Shown in pieces: positions 29,234 through 37,169 of a stretch of DNA of 64,000 nucleotides. The notes beneath the pieces were generated by a model. It saw only the letters and a program-made list of their open reading frames with translations, was not told the origin of the DNA and searched no databases. The DNA comes from Polyangium jinanense (GTDB lineage: Bacteria > Myxococcota > Polyangia > Polyangiales > Polyangiaceae), in contig NZ_JAGTJJ010000030.1 of assembly GCF_028435365.1 (NCBI RefSeq), positions 80,205 to 144,204 of the forward strand. Reading direction: 5' to 3'. The position numbers and the translations under genes were made by a program. How positions within the stretch are numbered: the first letter of the stretch is position 1; each line of letters opens with the position of its first letter.

Positions 29234-31240
29234 ATGAACGAGCGATCCAGGCGCTCGAAGAAGCTCGGCACGGGCGCCCTCGCCCTCGGCACGATGGCTC
29301 TGCTCGCGAGTTGCTTCGACAAATCCACCCGCTGGGAAGAGGTCGAGCCCAAGCCCCCGCCGCCGCCCGCGTGCGAGCTCGGCCTCGAACGCTGCACGAC
29401 CGCGCTCGAGCGCTGCACGGACACCGGCGCGGGCCTCGCGTGGACCATCGTCGAGGACTGCGCCGCCGAGGGCCTCGTCTGCGCGCCGACCTTGCTCCGC
29501 TGCACGGCGTGCCTCCCGAATGGTGGGAGCTGCAAGGGACAGGAGGCCTATCGCTGCAACGAAGACGGCACCGCCGCGACGCTCGTCGACACGTGTGATC
29601 CGTCGAAGGGCATCGCGTGCCGCGTCGGGAGCTGCGTGGACCTCTGCGGCCGCGCGACCGTCGAGAAGAGCAACGTCGGCTGCGAGTACTGGGCCGTCGA
29701 CCTCGACAACGCGATGATCGACGCGACCAGCAACGCGGCCGCGCAGCAGTTCGCGGTCGTCGTTTCGAACCCGCATCCGGACATCGCCGTCTCCGTGCGC
29801 ATCGCGCAAGACGATGGCCTGCCAGGCTCTCCCGCGGCGCCTTACGACATCGCGACCGCGGTCATCGCGCCCCTGAACCTCCAGGTCTTCAAGCTCGGTC
29901 CGCGCGAGGTCGACGGCAGCCCCGAGGGCGAATACGACACGGGCACGCACACGGCGCTGACGAGGCACGCCTTCCGCATCCGCTCGGATTTCCCCGTCGT
30001 CGCGTACCAGTTCAACCCGCTGGAAAATGTAAATGTCTTCTCGAACGACGCGTCGCTCTTGAAGCCGACCGAGGCGCTCTCGTTCGGCGTCGAGGACAGC
30101 GTCATCACGTCGTACGTCGTCGTCGGCTGGCCGCAGACGATCGCCGCGACCGACGATCCCGACACGAACTTCAACCCGAACGACCCCACCCACCTCCGCT
30201 CGTTCCTCACCGTCGTGGGCACGCAGCCGGACACCACCGTGCGCGTGAAGACGAGGGCGATGGTCGTGGGCGGCGGCCCCGTGCCGGAGACGCCTGCGAA
30301 CGGCACGGTCGAGGTGCGGCTCGACGCGTTCGACGTGCTCAACCTCGAGACGGGCGATTTCAACGCCGACTTCACGGGCAGCACCATCGAGTCGAACCGG
30401 CCCATTGCGGTCTTCACGGGCGGCGAGGCCTCGGACGCGCCCCATTTCCCGACCCTCGCGTATCGACGCTGCTGCGCCGATCACCTCGAAGATCAGCTCG
30501 ATCCGATCCGCACCGCCGGGAAAACGTTCGCCATTCCGCACACGCCGAGCCGCACGCGTATGGTCAAGCAGGCCGGCGGGCTCATCGAGGAGGTCCCCGA
30601 GCCCGATTACGTGCGTTTCGTCGCCGCCTCGAAGGCCGGCGCGAAGATCACGACGAGCCTGCCGCCGCCCTACGACGTCATCGACCTGAAATGGCTCGGT
30701 GATTCTGCCGAGGTCACGGCCTACCGCAATTTCACGGCCGAGAGCACGGAGCCCATCATCGTCGCGCAGATCATGGGCAGCCAGGACGCCGCGGGCGTGC
30801 GGCGCGGCCTGCCCGGCGGCGATCCCAGCCTGCTCATCGTCCCCCCGCTCGAGCAGGCCCGGCCCGACTACGTCTTCCTCACGCCCGACAAATACGTATT
30901 CGATTACATCTCGATCGTCGTGCCGGCGGGCCAGGGCGTCCTGCTCGACGAGCTCCTCCTCGGCCCCGACGCCTGCGAGGTCACCGCGGCCGACGGCCTC
31001 ACGACCGAGGAGCGCGGCGGCAATCCGCCCGAGCTCCTCGTCTACAACTGCCAGCTCAGCTTTCCCCTCATCCAAGGGCTCGCGAACTTCGTCGTCACCC
31101 TGCCGGGCAAACAAAATGACGGCGTCCACCGGGTCGTCGCCGGCGTGCCGGTCATCGTGACCGTGGGCGGGTTCGATTCGTATGTGAGTTATTCGTACGC
31201 GGCGGGCACCGAGCTCCGGGCGATCGCGCTGCCGCAATGA
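29234..31240 (+). CDS. IgGFc-binding-like lipoprotein (copy 1)
   Basis: The 668-residue protein carries the lipobox ALLASC with Cys27. A Cys-rich segment (residues 45-140) resembling small EGF-like or metallothionein-like knots precedes the landmark VGCEYWAVDLDN. The long beta-rich domain that follows resembles the bacterial IgGFc-binding N-terminal domain (PF17517 as I recall it), ending in SYVSYSYAAGTELRAIALP. The protein at 43348-45153 shares the same layout, including GCDYWA and the terminal SYAYPAG motif. Despite the family name, an antibody-binding role makes no sense here; adhesion or matrix contact is more likely. Confidence 0.82.
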   Translation: MNERSRRSKKLGTGALALGTMALLASCFDKSTRWEEVEPKPPPPPACELGLERCTTALERCTDTGAGLAWTIVEDCAAEGLVCAPTLLRCTACLPNGGSCKGQEAYRCNEDGTAATLVDTCDPSKGIACRVGSCVDLCGRATVEKSNVGCEYWAVDLDNAMIDATSNAAAQQFAVVVSNPHPDIAVSVRIAQDDGLPGSPAAPYDIATAVIAPLNLQVFKLGPREVDGSPEGEYDTGTHTALTRHAFRIRSDFPVVAYQFNPLENVNVFSNDASLLKPTEALSFGVEDSVITSYVVVGWPQTIAATDDPDTNFNPNDPTHLRSFLTVVGTQPDTTVRVKTRAMVVGGGPVPETPANGTVEVRLDAFDVLNLETGDFNADFTGSTIESNRPIAVFTGGEASDAPHFPTLAYRRCCADHLEDQLDPIRTAGKTFAIPHTPSRTRMVKQAGGLIEEVPEPDYVRFVAASKAGAKITTSLPPPYDVIDLKWLGDSAEVTAYRNFTAESTEPIIVAQIMGSQDAAGVRRGLPGGDPSLLIVPPLEQARPDYVFLTPDKYVFDYISIVVPAGQGVLLDELLLGPDACEVTAADGLTTEERGGNPPELLVYNCQLSFPLIQGLANFVVTLPGKQNDGVHRVVAGVPVIVTVGGFDSYVSYSYAAGTELRAIALPQ

Positions 31241-31249
31241 TCGCGGAAA

Positions 31250-31275
31250 GGGGCTCGCCTTCACGGGCGAGCCCC
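31250..31275. terminator. Bidirectional terminator between convergent genes
   Basis: A perfect 10-bp stem, GGGGCTCGCC with GGCGAGCCCC, closes a 6-base loop (TTCACG) in the 45-base gap between the IgGFc-like gene and the eutBC-like gene. On the minus strand it is followed by TTTCC, so it works best for the minus-strand gene. Confidence 0.7.
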
Positions 31276-31285
31276 TCGCACGACG

Positions 31286-33742
31286 TCAGGGCAACGCCTT
31301 CCCCTTGAGGTCGTTGAGCTGCGTCACCACCTGCTTTGCGGACTCGACCGGATCATTCTTCTTGTCCGCATTCAAGGCATACGTCGTGTCGGCGAGGCCG
31401 GCGAGGACGCTCGTGATGTCGTGGTCGACCTTGCCCGGCTCTGCCCAGTACGTGACCGTCGGAATTGTCATGTACACCGAGAACGCGCGGTGCTCGCTGC
31501 CCGGCCGCTCGCCGATGACGTGCACGATGGCCCGTCTGCCCTGCTTGTCCGCGATCTTCCCGAACAGGATCTCGCCGACGTGATAGCCCGCGCGCACGCG
31601 TCCCGCCGTGCACACGATGTGCTCGGGCGCGACCTTGTAACCGGCCTTTTCGAGCTCCGCACGCAGCGCCGGCAGGAACTTGTCGACGTGGCCCGCATCC
31701 GAGATCGAGAAGGCGTTCAGGCCCTCCGAAATCATGATCTGCACGTCGTACTTGCCCGCGTGTTCGTCGCGCAGCTTCTCGACCACGCGGACCGCGTCTT
31801 CCTTGAGCTGCTCGCCCGTCGGCGGGTGCAGGATGTAATCGTCACGATCCTTCGCGCCCGTCCAGACCTTCACCATGCTCGGGATCGTCGCGACGAACGC
31901 CGGATCGAGCTCGGCGAGGATGCTCTTCTTGCCGTCGGCCACGAGGGCGCGGATGTACTGGTCGAGCTCGGGGTTCAAATCCCACGGGTTCGTCCCGTAG
32001 CCCTCGGCGATGAACACGCCCCGCTTCTTGACGGCGTCGAGCGCAGAGGCCGTCTCCTGCGCATTCATGATCTCCTCGACCGTGCGCGGATCCCCCTTCG
32101 CTTGCAGATACTTCGCATAGACGTACTTCACGTTGCCGAAGTACTGCGTGGGCTTGCCCATGGCGTCGATCACGCCGAGCTCCTGGAAAAACGCCCACAT
32201 CTTGTCGTCGACCTTGTAGCCGAACTTCTCGCGGATCCGGACGTGGTCTTGGAACGCGGTCGTCAGGTACGACAGCATCGGATCGTTCTTCGTGGGCAAA
32301 CCCATGAGGTACGCGGGGTTCGCCGGCATGATCTGGTCGATGCACCAGTCGAGATCGTCGAGATCGACCGACATGTGCAGCGTCGAGCAGATATCGAGAC
32401 CGATCGGCAGCCCGTGGAGCTTGCCCATCGCGATGTCCTCCAGGCAGCAGCGCACGAGCTGCTCCTTCGTGCGGAAGACCTCGGGGCCGATGAAGCCGGC
32501 CACGTCGTTCAGGTGCACCCACGGCTCCTCGGGGTTGCCCGCGGCTTTTTGCGCCTCGGCCACCCGCTTCTTGAGCGCGCGCGCAAAGCCGTACTTGCGC
32601 GCCTCGTGCACGACCATGTCGAAGCCCGCGCCGTGGCCGTTCGTCGCGTCCGCGCCCTGGCCCGTCTCGAAGTAGAGGCCGTATTTGCCCGAGCGCGTCG
32701 CCGCGTGGTTCAGCATCTTCTCCACGGTCACGTCGAACGTCGCGTTCGCGTCCGTCGTGCTGCCGAGGCTCTGGAACCAGAGCGCCGTCGAGCCCGGGAA
32801 CTGCTTCTCCACCGCCGCCTGCACGTCGATGTGCGCGAGACAGCAATGCGGCATCGTGTCTTCGAGCTTGAACGTGACGAGCAAGTCCTTCAGCACCTCC
32901 TCGATGGCGTGCACGCTCGCGACCTCGCTCGACACGGGGTTGTTGCCGAGCACGACATCGCCGACCGCGAAGGCGAAGCCGTTCATGACCTGCCAGAGGA
33001 TGTCGTTCGTGTCGTCCGTGGGCGAGTTCGGCTGGATACGCGCGCCCATGTAGCCCTTGGCGCCGATCTTCGAGCCCGGCAGCGGGTTGAACACCGTCTG
33101 GCCGAGCTTGATGAGCTCGTCGTTGCTCATGAGCTTCACGATCATGCCGATGATGTCGCTCGGCAGGCCCACCATGACGGCCTTGATCTCGTCCTCGGTC
33201 TTTTCGAGCAAGAACGATTTGAGCTCCGACATCTTCCAGGCGCGCGCGCCCTCGAGCGCGGGCGCGTCGGTCGTCTGGATGATGAGGGAATAGACCGCGT
33301 CCTCGAGCATCGGACGATCCGCGAGATCGCCGATCTTCGTGTTCGAGAGCAGTTTGCGCGCGTTCTGCCGCGACAGGTCGTCGACGGCCGCGATGCCGAG
33401 CGCCTCGTCGCCTTCCTTGTATTCGTTGGCGGCGCCGATCACGGCCTTGTAGAACTCGTGGTCGTACTTGCCCTTGACGCGGGTGACGTACGCGATGACG
33501 TCCTCGCCCTCCCTGATTTCCGGGATGGATACGCCGCTCGGCGCGGTGGGCGTCCCCGGATCCGGTTGGATGGGATCGGAGCCACACCCCGCCGCGAACG
33601 TCGCGGCGACGCCGCCAAGGAGCCCCATCATGAAGGTGCGACGGCGGAGCGCGAGGCGCGCCGCTGCGGGAAGCGCCGCGGCCGCCACCCGAATCTGCCG
33701 AGGTCTACGAGGACGAGTGAGCTCGTTTGTCAGCTTCTTCAT
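31286..33742 (-). CDS. Ethanolamine ammonia-lyase EutB-EutC fusion with Tat lipoprotein signal
   Basis: Residues 70-600 are the large subunit EutB. Recognisable blocks include MGARIQPNSPTDD (active-site RIQPN, 235-239), GNNPVSSEV, YFETGQGADA, GLPIGLDICSTLHMSVDLDD and PTKNDPMLSYLTTAFQDH. Residues 625-818 are the small subunit EutC: MISEGLNAFSISD, GRVRAGYHVGEIL and VIGERPGSEHRAFSVYMT. Together they form an adenosylcobalamin enzyme converting ethanolamine to acetaldehyde and ammonia. Normally these are two cytoplasmic proteins. Here they are one 818-residue chain with an N-terminal twin-arginine motif RRRTFMMG (33-40), a hydrophobic stretch and Cys53 in FAAGC. That predicts Tat export and lipid anchoring. 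The start at 33742 is one of several in frame. No other eut genes are nearby. Confidence 0.88.
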   Translation of the reverse strand: MKKLTNELTRPRRPRQIRVAAAALPAAARLALRRRTFMMGLLGGVAATFAAGCGSDPIQPDPGTPTAPSGVSIPEIREGEDVIAYVTRVKGKYDHEFYKAVIGAANEYKEGDEALGIAAVDDLSRQNARKLLSNTKIGDLADRPMLEDAVYSLIIQTTDAPALEGARAWKMSELKSFLLEKTEDEIKAVMVGLPSDIIGMIVKLMSNDELIKLGQTVFNPLPGSKIGAKGYMGARIQPNSPTDDTNDILWQVMNGFAFAVGDVVLGNNPVSSEVASVHAIEEVLKDLLVTFKLEDTMPHCCLAHIDVQAAVEKQFPGSTALWFQSLGSTTDANATFDVTVEKMLNHAATRSGKYGLYFETGQGADATNGHGAGFDMVVHEARKYGFARALKKRVAEAQKAAGNPEEPWVHLNDVAGFIGPEVFRTKEQLVRCCLEDIAMGKLHGLPIGLDICSTLHMSVDLDDLDWCIDQIMPANPAYLMGLPTKNDPMLSYLTTAFQDHVRIREKFGYKVDDKMWAFFQELGVIDAMGKPTQYFGNVKYVYAKYLQAKGDPRTVEEIMNAQETASALDAVKKRGVFIAEGYGTNPWDLNPELDQYIRALVADGKKSILAELDPAFVATIPSMVKVWTGAKDRDDYILHPPTGEQLKEDAVRVVEKLRDEHAGKYDVQIMISEGLNAFSISDAGHVDKFLPALRAELEKAGYKVAPEHIVCTAGRVRAGYHVGEILFGKIADKQGRRAIVHVIGERPGSEHRAFSVYMTIPTVTYWAEPGKVDHDITSVLAGLADTTYALNADKKNDPVESAKQVVTQLNDLKGKALP

Positions 33743-33826
33743 GCGATCGTGCTCCCAAGCAACCATCCAAGGAGTCGTTACCCGCATAGCGGCGAGCTTC
33801 GTGAAATCGACCCACCACCCGCGGAA

Positions 33827-33849
33827 GGTGCCTTTCGAATAAAGGCACC
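33827..33849. promoter_or_regulatory. Perfect inverted repeat in the eutBC/Cys-rich lipoprotein divergent region
   Basis: GGTGCCTTT (33827-33835) and AAAGGCACC (33841-33849) form a perfect 9-bp inverted repeat with a 5-base spacer in the 193-base divergent gap. The position and symmetry fit a dimeric regulator's operator, or a hairpin early in the eutBC transcript. Confidence 0.45.
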
Positions 33850-33935
33850 CCGGATCGATTCTAGGCCCAGCGTCCTCGCTCTGGCAACGTCCTCGTCGCG
33901 GAATCGGGTATGGTGGTCACCGAGCGAGGCACGGC

Positions 33936-34973
33936 ATGGCTTACAAACGGCAGATCGGAACTTTCGTGGGGCTCTTCGCGCTTCTGGGCGGATGCCAGAT
34001 CGTTGGCAGCATCGAGCCGGAGCTCGTCCTCGCGTCCGGAGACGAGATCTGCGGCGACGGCGTCGACGACGACGGCGACGGCCTCACCGATTGCGCCGAT
34101 CCCGATTGTGGCGTGAGCCTCTGCGTCCCGAACGCTCCTCCCGGCTGGGAAGGCCCGTTCTGGGTCCGCCACTCGGCCTGGGACGGCACGTCCGGGCCCG
34201 CGTGCCCCGCGGGCTTTTCGGGCTCCGCCCATTACATGTCCCCCGCGCCGGCGGCCTGCACACCCTGCGCGTGCAGCGACGTCCAGGGCGGCGCTTGCGC
34301 CCCGCCGAAATTCCGGTGCTGGCCCTCCAAAAACTGCTCGGGAGAGGTCGTCAACACAACGCTTCAAAACGTCGGGCAATGCGAAGCGCCCTTCGGCCCG
34401 TTCCCGTTCCCGTCCGCGAGCTGCCGCATCATCGGCCCGGGCGCCGTGCAATCGGAGGGCGCGTGCACGGCGAGCGGCGGCGAGCTCACGGAGCCGCAGC
34501 TCTTCCAGCAGATCGTCTCGGCCTGCGAGCTCGGCGCGGGGACTGGCTGCGCCGAGGGCTCCACCTGCGCGCCGCCGCTCGAGGAGGGAGCGCGGCTCTG
34601 CGTGCGGAGCAGCGGCGGCGGCGTATGCCCGAGCGGATGGGAAGCCGAGACGCTGACGGCCTATGCTGGCGGGCAGGACGCGCGAACGTGCGACGCTTGC
34701 ACGTGCCAATTGGAGGGCGCCGGATGCGAGGGCGGCGCCTATCGTATTTTCGATACGAACAACTGCCAGCCGTCCGGCTCGGGCGCAGACGCGGATCCCC
34801 CGATCGACATCACGGGCGACACCTGCGTCGACGTCTCCACGCTCGCCGATTCCGCCACCTTCTCGATCCTCGCCCTCGAAGCCAGCGTCTACACGGGCGC
34901 CTGTACATCCGCGGGCGGCACGCCGAGCGGCGCGGTGCTGCTCGAGGGCGCCGTCAAGTATTGTTGCCGCTAA
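33936..34973 (+). CDS. Cysteine-rich MopE-like lipoprotein
   Basis: The 345-residue protein starts with MAYKRQIGTFVGLFALLGGC, a lipoprotein signal with Cys20. Next comes an acidic, Cys-flanked repeat, CGDGVDDDGDGLTDCADPDC, of the type seen in MopE-like myxobacterial surface proteins and likely to bind calcium. The remainder holds about 25 further cysteines in pairs (CTPCACSDVQ, CDACTCQLEG) and ends VKYCCR, so it should be heavily disulphide-bonded outside the cytoplasm. The two CPxG(F/W)-type segments indicate an internal duplication. Its function is unknown. It is divergent from the exported eutBC gene. Confidence 0.85.
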   Translation: MAYKRQIGTFVGLFALLGGCQIVGSIEPELVLASGDEICGDGVDDDGDGLTDCADPDCGVSLCVPNAPPGWEGPFWVRHSAWDGTSGPACPAGFSGSAHYMSPAPAACTPCACSDVQGGACAPPKFRCWPSKNCSGEVVNTTLQNVGQCEAPFGPFPFPSASCRIIGPGAVQSEGACTASGGELTEPQLFQQIVSACELGAGTGCAEGSTCAPPLEEGARLCVRSSGGGVCPSGWEAETLTAYAGGQDARTCDACTCQLEGAGCEGGAYRIFDTNNCQPSGSGADADPPIDITGDTCVDVSTLADSATFSILALEASVYTGACTSAGGTPSGAVLLEGAVKYCCR

Positions 34974-34982
34974 GCCGGTTGG

Positions 34983-36389
34983 TCATTCCACACGAAATCG
35001 AGGATCCTGCCGGATTTCGCGGATCCGCTCGCGCGCCCAGGGTTCGTCCGGGCCGATGTCGGCCGAGTCGCCGCCCGCGCCGATCGAGATCGTCCGGCCG
35101 CCCTCCACGTCGAGATTGCAGAGCCCCTCGCCCCAGAGGATCGCGGCCTCGATCGGTCGGCGCTCGGCGCGTGGCCTGGCCGGGCCGAGCACCACGTCGA
35201 AGAGCTGGCCGAGGTCGTGTTTCGCGCCGCCGCGGCAGAACTGCAGGGCGCTCTTCGGCACGTGCTGGCCGAGCTCGCCGAGCAGAAAGGGCAAACCGAG
35301 GCTCCGGGCGATCGTGAGGTCATGGTCGAGCTTCCACGTCGCGCGGGCGAACGCGGGGTCCTCGTTCGAAGGCGCGACGGTCGTGTACACGTGCGCCGTC
35401 CAGACGAGCCGCGCGCGAAGAGAAGCGGGCAGCGCCTCGATCCACGCGCGCTGAAAGGACACGTAGCCCGCCTCGTGCCCGCGCAGGTCGCCGAGCAGGA
35501 TCGGGTGCGGAAAACGCTCGCCGAGCAGGCGGAGCGCGGGGCGCACGAAATCGTTCACCCAAACCGAGGCCTCCGGGCCGTCCCAGGTGCCGCGCGCGAC
35601 GTTCCGGAACGTGTCGAGCTCGTTGACGAGCTCGAAGGCCAGGATCGCGGGATCTTGCGCGATCGCGGGCCTCTCGGCAAAGGCCTCGATGCGGTCGGCG
35701 AGGGTGCCTGCGCCTTTTTCTTTCCAGCCGCCTTCCAGATAAAAACGTCGGGCGAAGAAGGGGCTCTTCGGATCCTGGTCGTCGAGCGAGCGCGTGCTGT
35801 CCGGGGCGCCGTAGCCGGCCTGGTGGTTCTGTAGCGTGACGATGAAACGCAAAGGTCGCTCGCGGCGCGCGTTTTCGTCGAGCAGGAGCGCGAGCATGTC
35901 GGCCGCGTGCTTGATCTCGGTCGGCGAGCCCGTTTGCTTCAGCGAACCCCACAGGCGAACGACGGGCGCGCCGCTCCGGGCGACGGTGTCGAGCGCGATG
36001 CAGGCGACGCGGCGGCGATCGAGCTCGGTCGGCCCTCCCTCGTAGAGGAGTTTGTCGAGAAGATCGAACAGGTGCGTCCCGACGAACCGCAGCCGGACGG
36101 ATCGACCGGCGAAGTCCTGCTCCATGTGCCCGACCGCGCCGGGTTTGGCAGGAACGACACGCGCCAATCCGTCCGGGCGCGCCCAAACCTCGGAGACTCC
36201 GATGGTCTCGGGGCAGGCCGGATGCGGACGCGGCGGCGCCGGTGAAGGCAGAGCCGCGTGCAGATTCGGAGGCGGAGGCGAATCCGGAACCGACGTCGAA
36301 TTCGTGAGCGGCGCAGGCAGGACGGCGTCGGGACGTAACGGCGCGTCACATGCGGCGACAATAAAAAAGAATGCCAGAAAAAGGCGCAT
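34983..36389 (-). CDS. Lipoprotein glycoside hydrolase, GH5-like
   Basis: The start at 36389 gives 468 residues with the lipobox MRLFLAFFFIVAAC (Cys14) and a Pro-rich spacer to residue 50. The catalytic domain has the pattern of clan GH-A, family 5-like enzymes: the acid/base Glu in AILAFELVNELDTF, HVYTT as the His-Tyr motif and the nucleophile Glu in LPFLLGELGQH. The substrate is probably a beta-mannan or beta-glucan, which cannot be decided by eye. It converges on the Cys-rich lipoprotein gene with a 9-base gap. Confidence 0.78.
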   Translation of the reverse strand: MRLFLAFFFIVAACDAPLRPDAVLPAPLTNSTSVPDSPPPPNLHAALPSPAPPRPHPACPETIGVSEVWARPDGLARVVPAKPGAVGHMEQDFAGRSVRLRFVGTHLFDLLDKLLYEGGPTELDRRRVACIALDTVARSGAPVVRLWGSLKQTGSPTEIKHAADMLALLLDENARRERPLRFIVTLQNHQAGYGAPDSTRSLDDQDPKSPFFARRFYLEGGWKEKGAGTLADRIEAFAERPAIAQDPAILAFELVNELDTFRNVARGTWDGPEASVWVNDFVRPALRLLGERFPHPILLGDLRGHEAGYVSFQRAWIEALPASLRARLVWTAHVYTTVAPSNEDPAFARATWKLDHDLTIARSLGLPFLLGELGQHVPKSALQFCRGGAKHDLGQLFDVVLGPARPRAERRPIEAAILWGEGLCNLDVEGGRTISIGAGGDSADIGPDEPWARERIREIRQDPRFRVE

Positions 36390-36440
36390 GGCGGGACCGA
36401 GGAGGCCCGGCTTCCTCGACGAAAAGCCCACCACCCGAAA

Positions 36441-36764
36441 TCACGAAAATAAAGTGGGGAGGAACTGCTGCATTTGCTTGGCCTGGGCCTCGGCGCGGGC
36501 GCGGCAGGCCTCGAGGCGGGCGCGCAGCGGGCCGTCAGCATCCCGGGCGCCACGGCGAAAGACCTCGGCCGCGCGCTCGTGCGTGAGCTTGAGCAAAGGT
36601 GCGAGGCTCTTCTGATCGACGCGCATCGGAGCGTCGAGGAGCACGATGCACGCTTCGGCCGCATCCCGCAGATCCGATGCGTCGAGGGCGTCGGCGACCG
36701 GGAGAAGCTCGACGAGCGACTGCTTGAGGGTGTCTCGCCCGCCTTTGGGTATCGCGCTGGACAT
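36441..36764 (-). CDS. Hypothetical 107-residue helical protein
   Basis: An ATG at 36764 gives a 107-residue, mostly helical, soluble protein starting MSSAIPKGGRDTLKQSLVEL and ending KQMQQFLPTLFS. Codon positions are G/C-biased as in real genes here. There is no clear ribosome-binding site and no family recognised. It lies 51 bases upstream of the GH5-like gene on the same strand. Confidence 0.45.
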   Translation of the reverse strand: MSSAIPKGGRDTLKQSLVELLPVADALDASDLRDAAEACIVLLDAPMRVDQKSLAPLLKLTHERAAEVFRRGARDADGPLRARLEACRARAEAQAKQMQQFLPTLFS

Positions 36765-37125
36765 GAGGATGAGTCCAGGATAGCGGAGGAATTCGGTTCG
36801 GCCATCCGGGGCGTTATTTGTCGCGACGCGGCAAGCACGCCTCCCGGTCGCCCCGCCTCGAAGCGCCAAGATCGTGCCGCAAGAGGTGCAACCCGGACGG
36901 GTGATTTCGACAAGACCGGCCGTCCGGGGGTCCCTGGAACCGGGTGTCCCGACAAACGCAAAACGAGCGAGAGACGCGATCGGTGCGCCCCTCGCTCGCG
37001 AGAGCAGCAGCGTCCCCCCCGAGCCGCTGTCTGCTCTCCTGCCCGATCCTACCCCGCGCACGTCAAAAAGCCCCACGTCCGGAGAGCAATCCCCTGTGGG
37101 GATGTCGGTTTTTGGGGAGACGAAA
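36765..37125. other. Intergenic region without a supported gene
   Basis: About 360 bases. I see no coding signal beyond shadow frames and no strong hairpin. It probably contains the promoter for the minus-strand genes to its left. Confidence 0.5.
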
Positions 37126-37169
37126 AGCTAGAACATCGAGCGGTCGTCAAACCGCTCGATGTTCTAGCT
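37126..37169 (-). terminator. 19-bp perfect hairpin overlapping the stop codon
   Basis: AGCTAGAACATCGAGCGGT (37126-37144) and its exact reverse complement (37151-37169) flank a 6-base loop. On the minus strand the stem is followed by TTTTCG. The TAG stop of the upstream membrane protein (37164-37166) lies inside the stem, so terminator and last codons coincide. Confidence 0.75.

Noticed and set aside
33743..33935. Possible cobalamin riboswitch upstream of the eutBC fusion
   Set aside because: The gap is under 200 bases and I find no B12-box-like conserved core; only a simple palindrome is present.
31421..35317. A 1298-residue plus-strand open frame opposite the eutBC and neighbouring genes
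   Set aside because: It is a GC-bias shadow: an Arg/Ala/His/Asp-rich composition, running through several well-supported genes on the other strand and into intergenic sequence.
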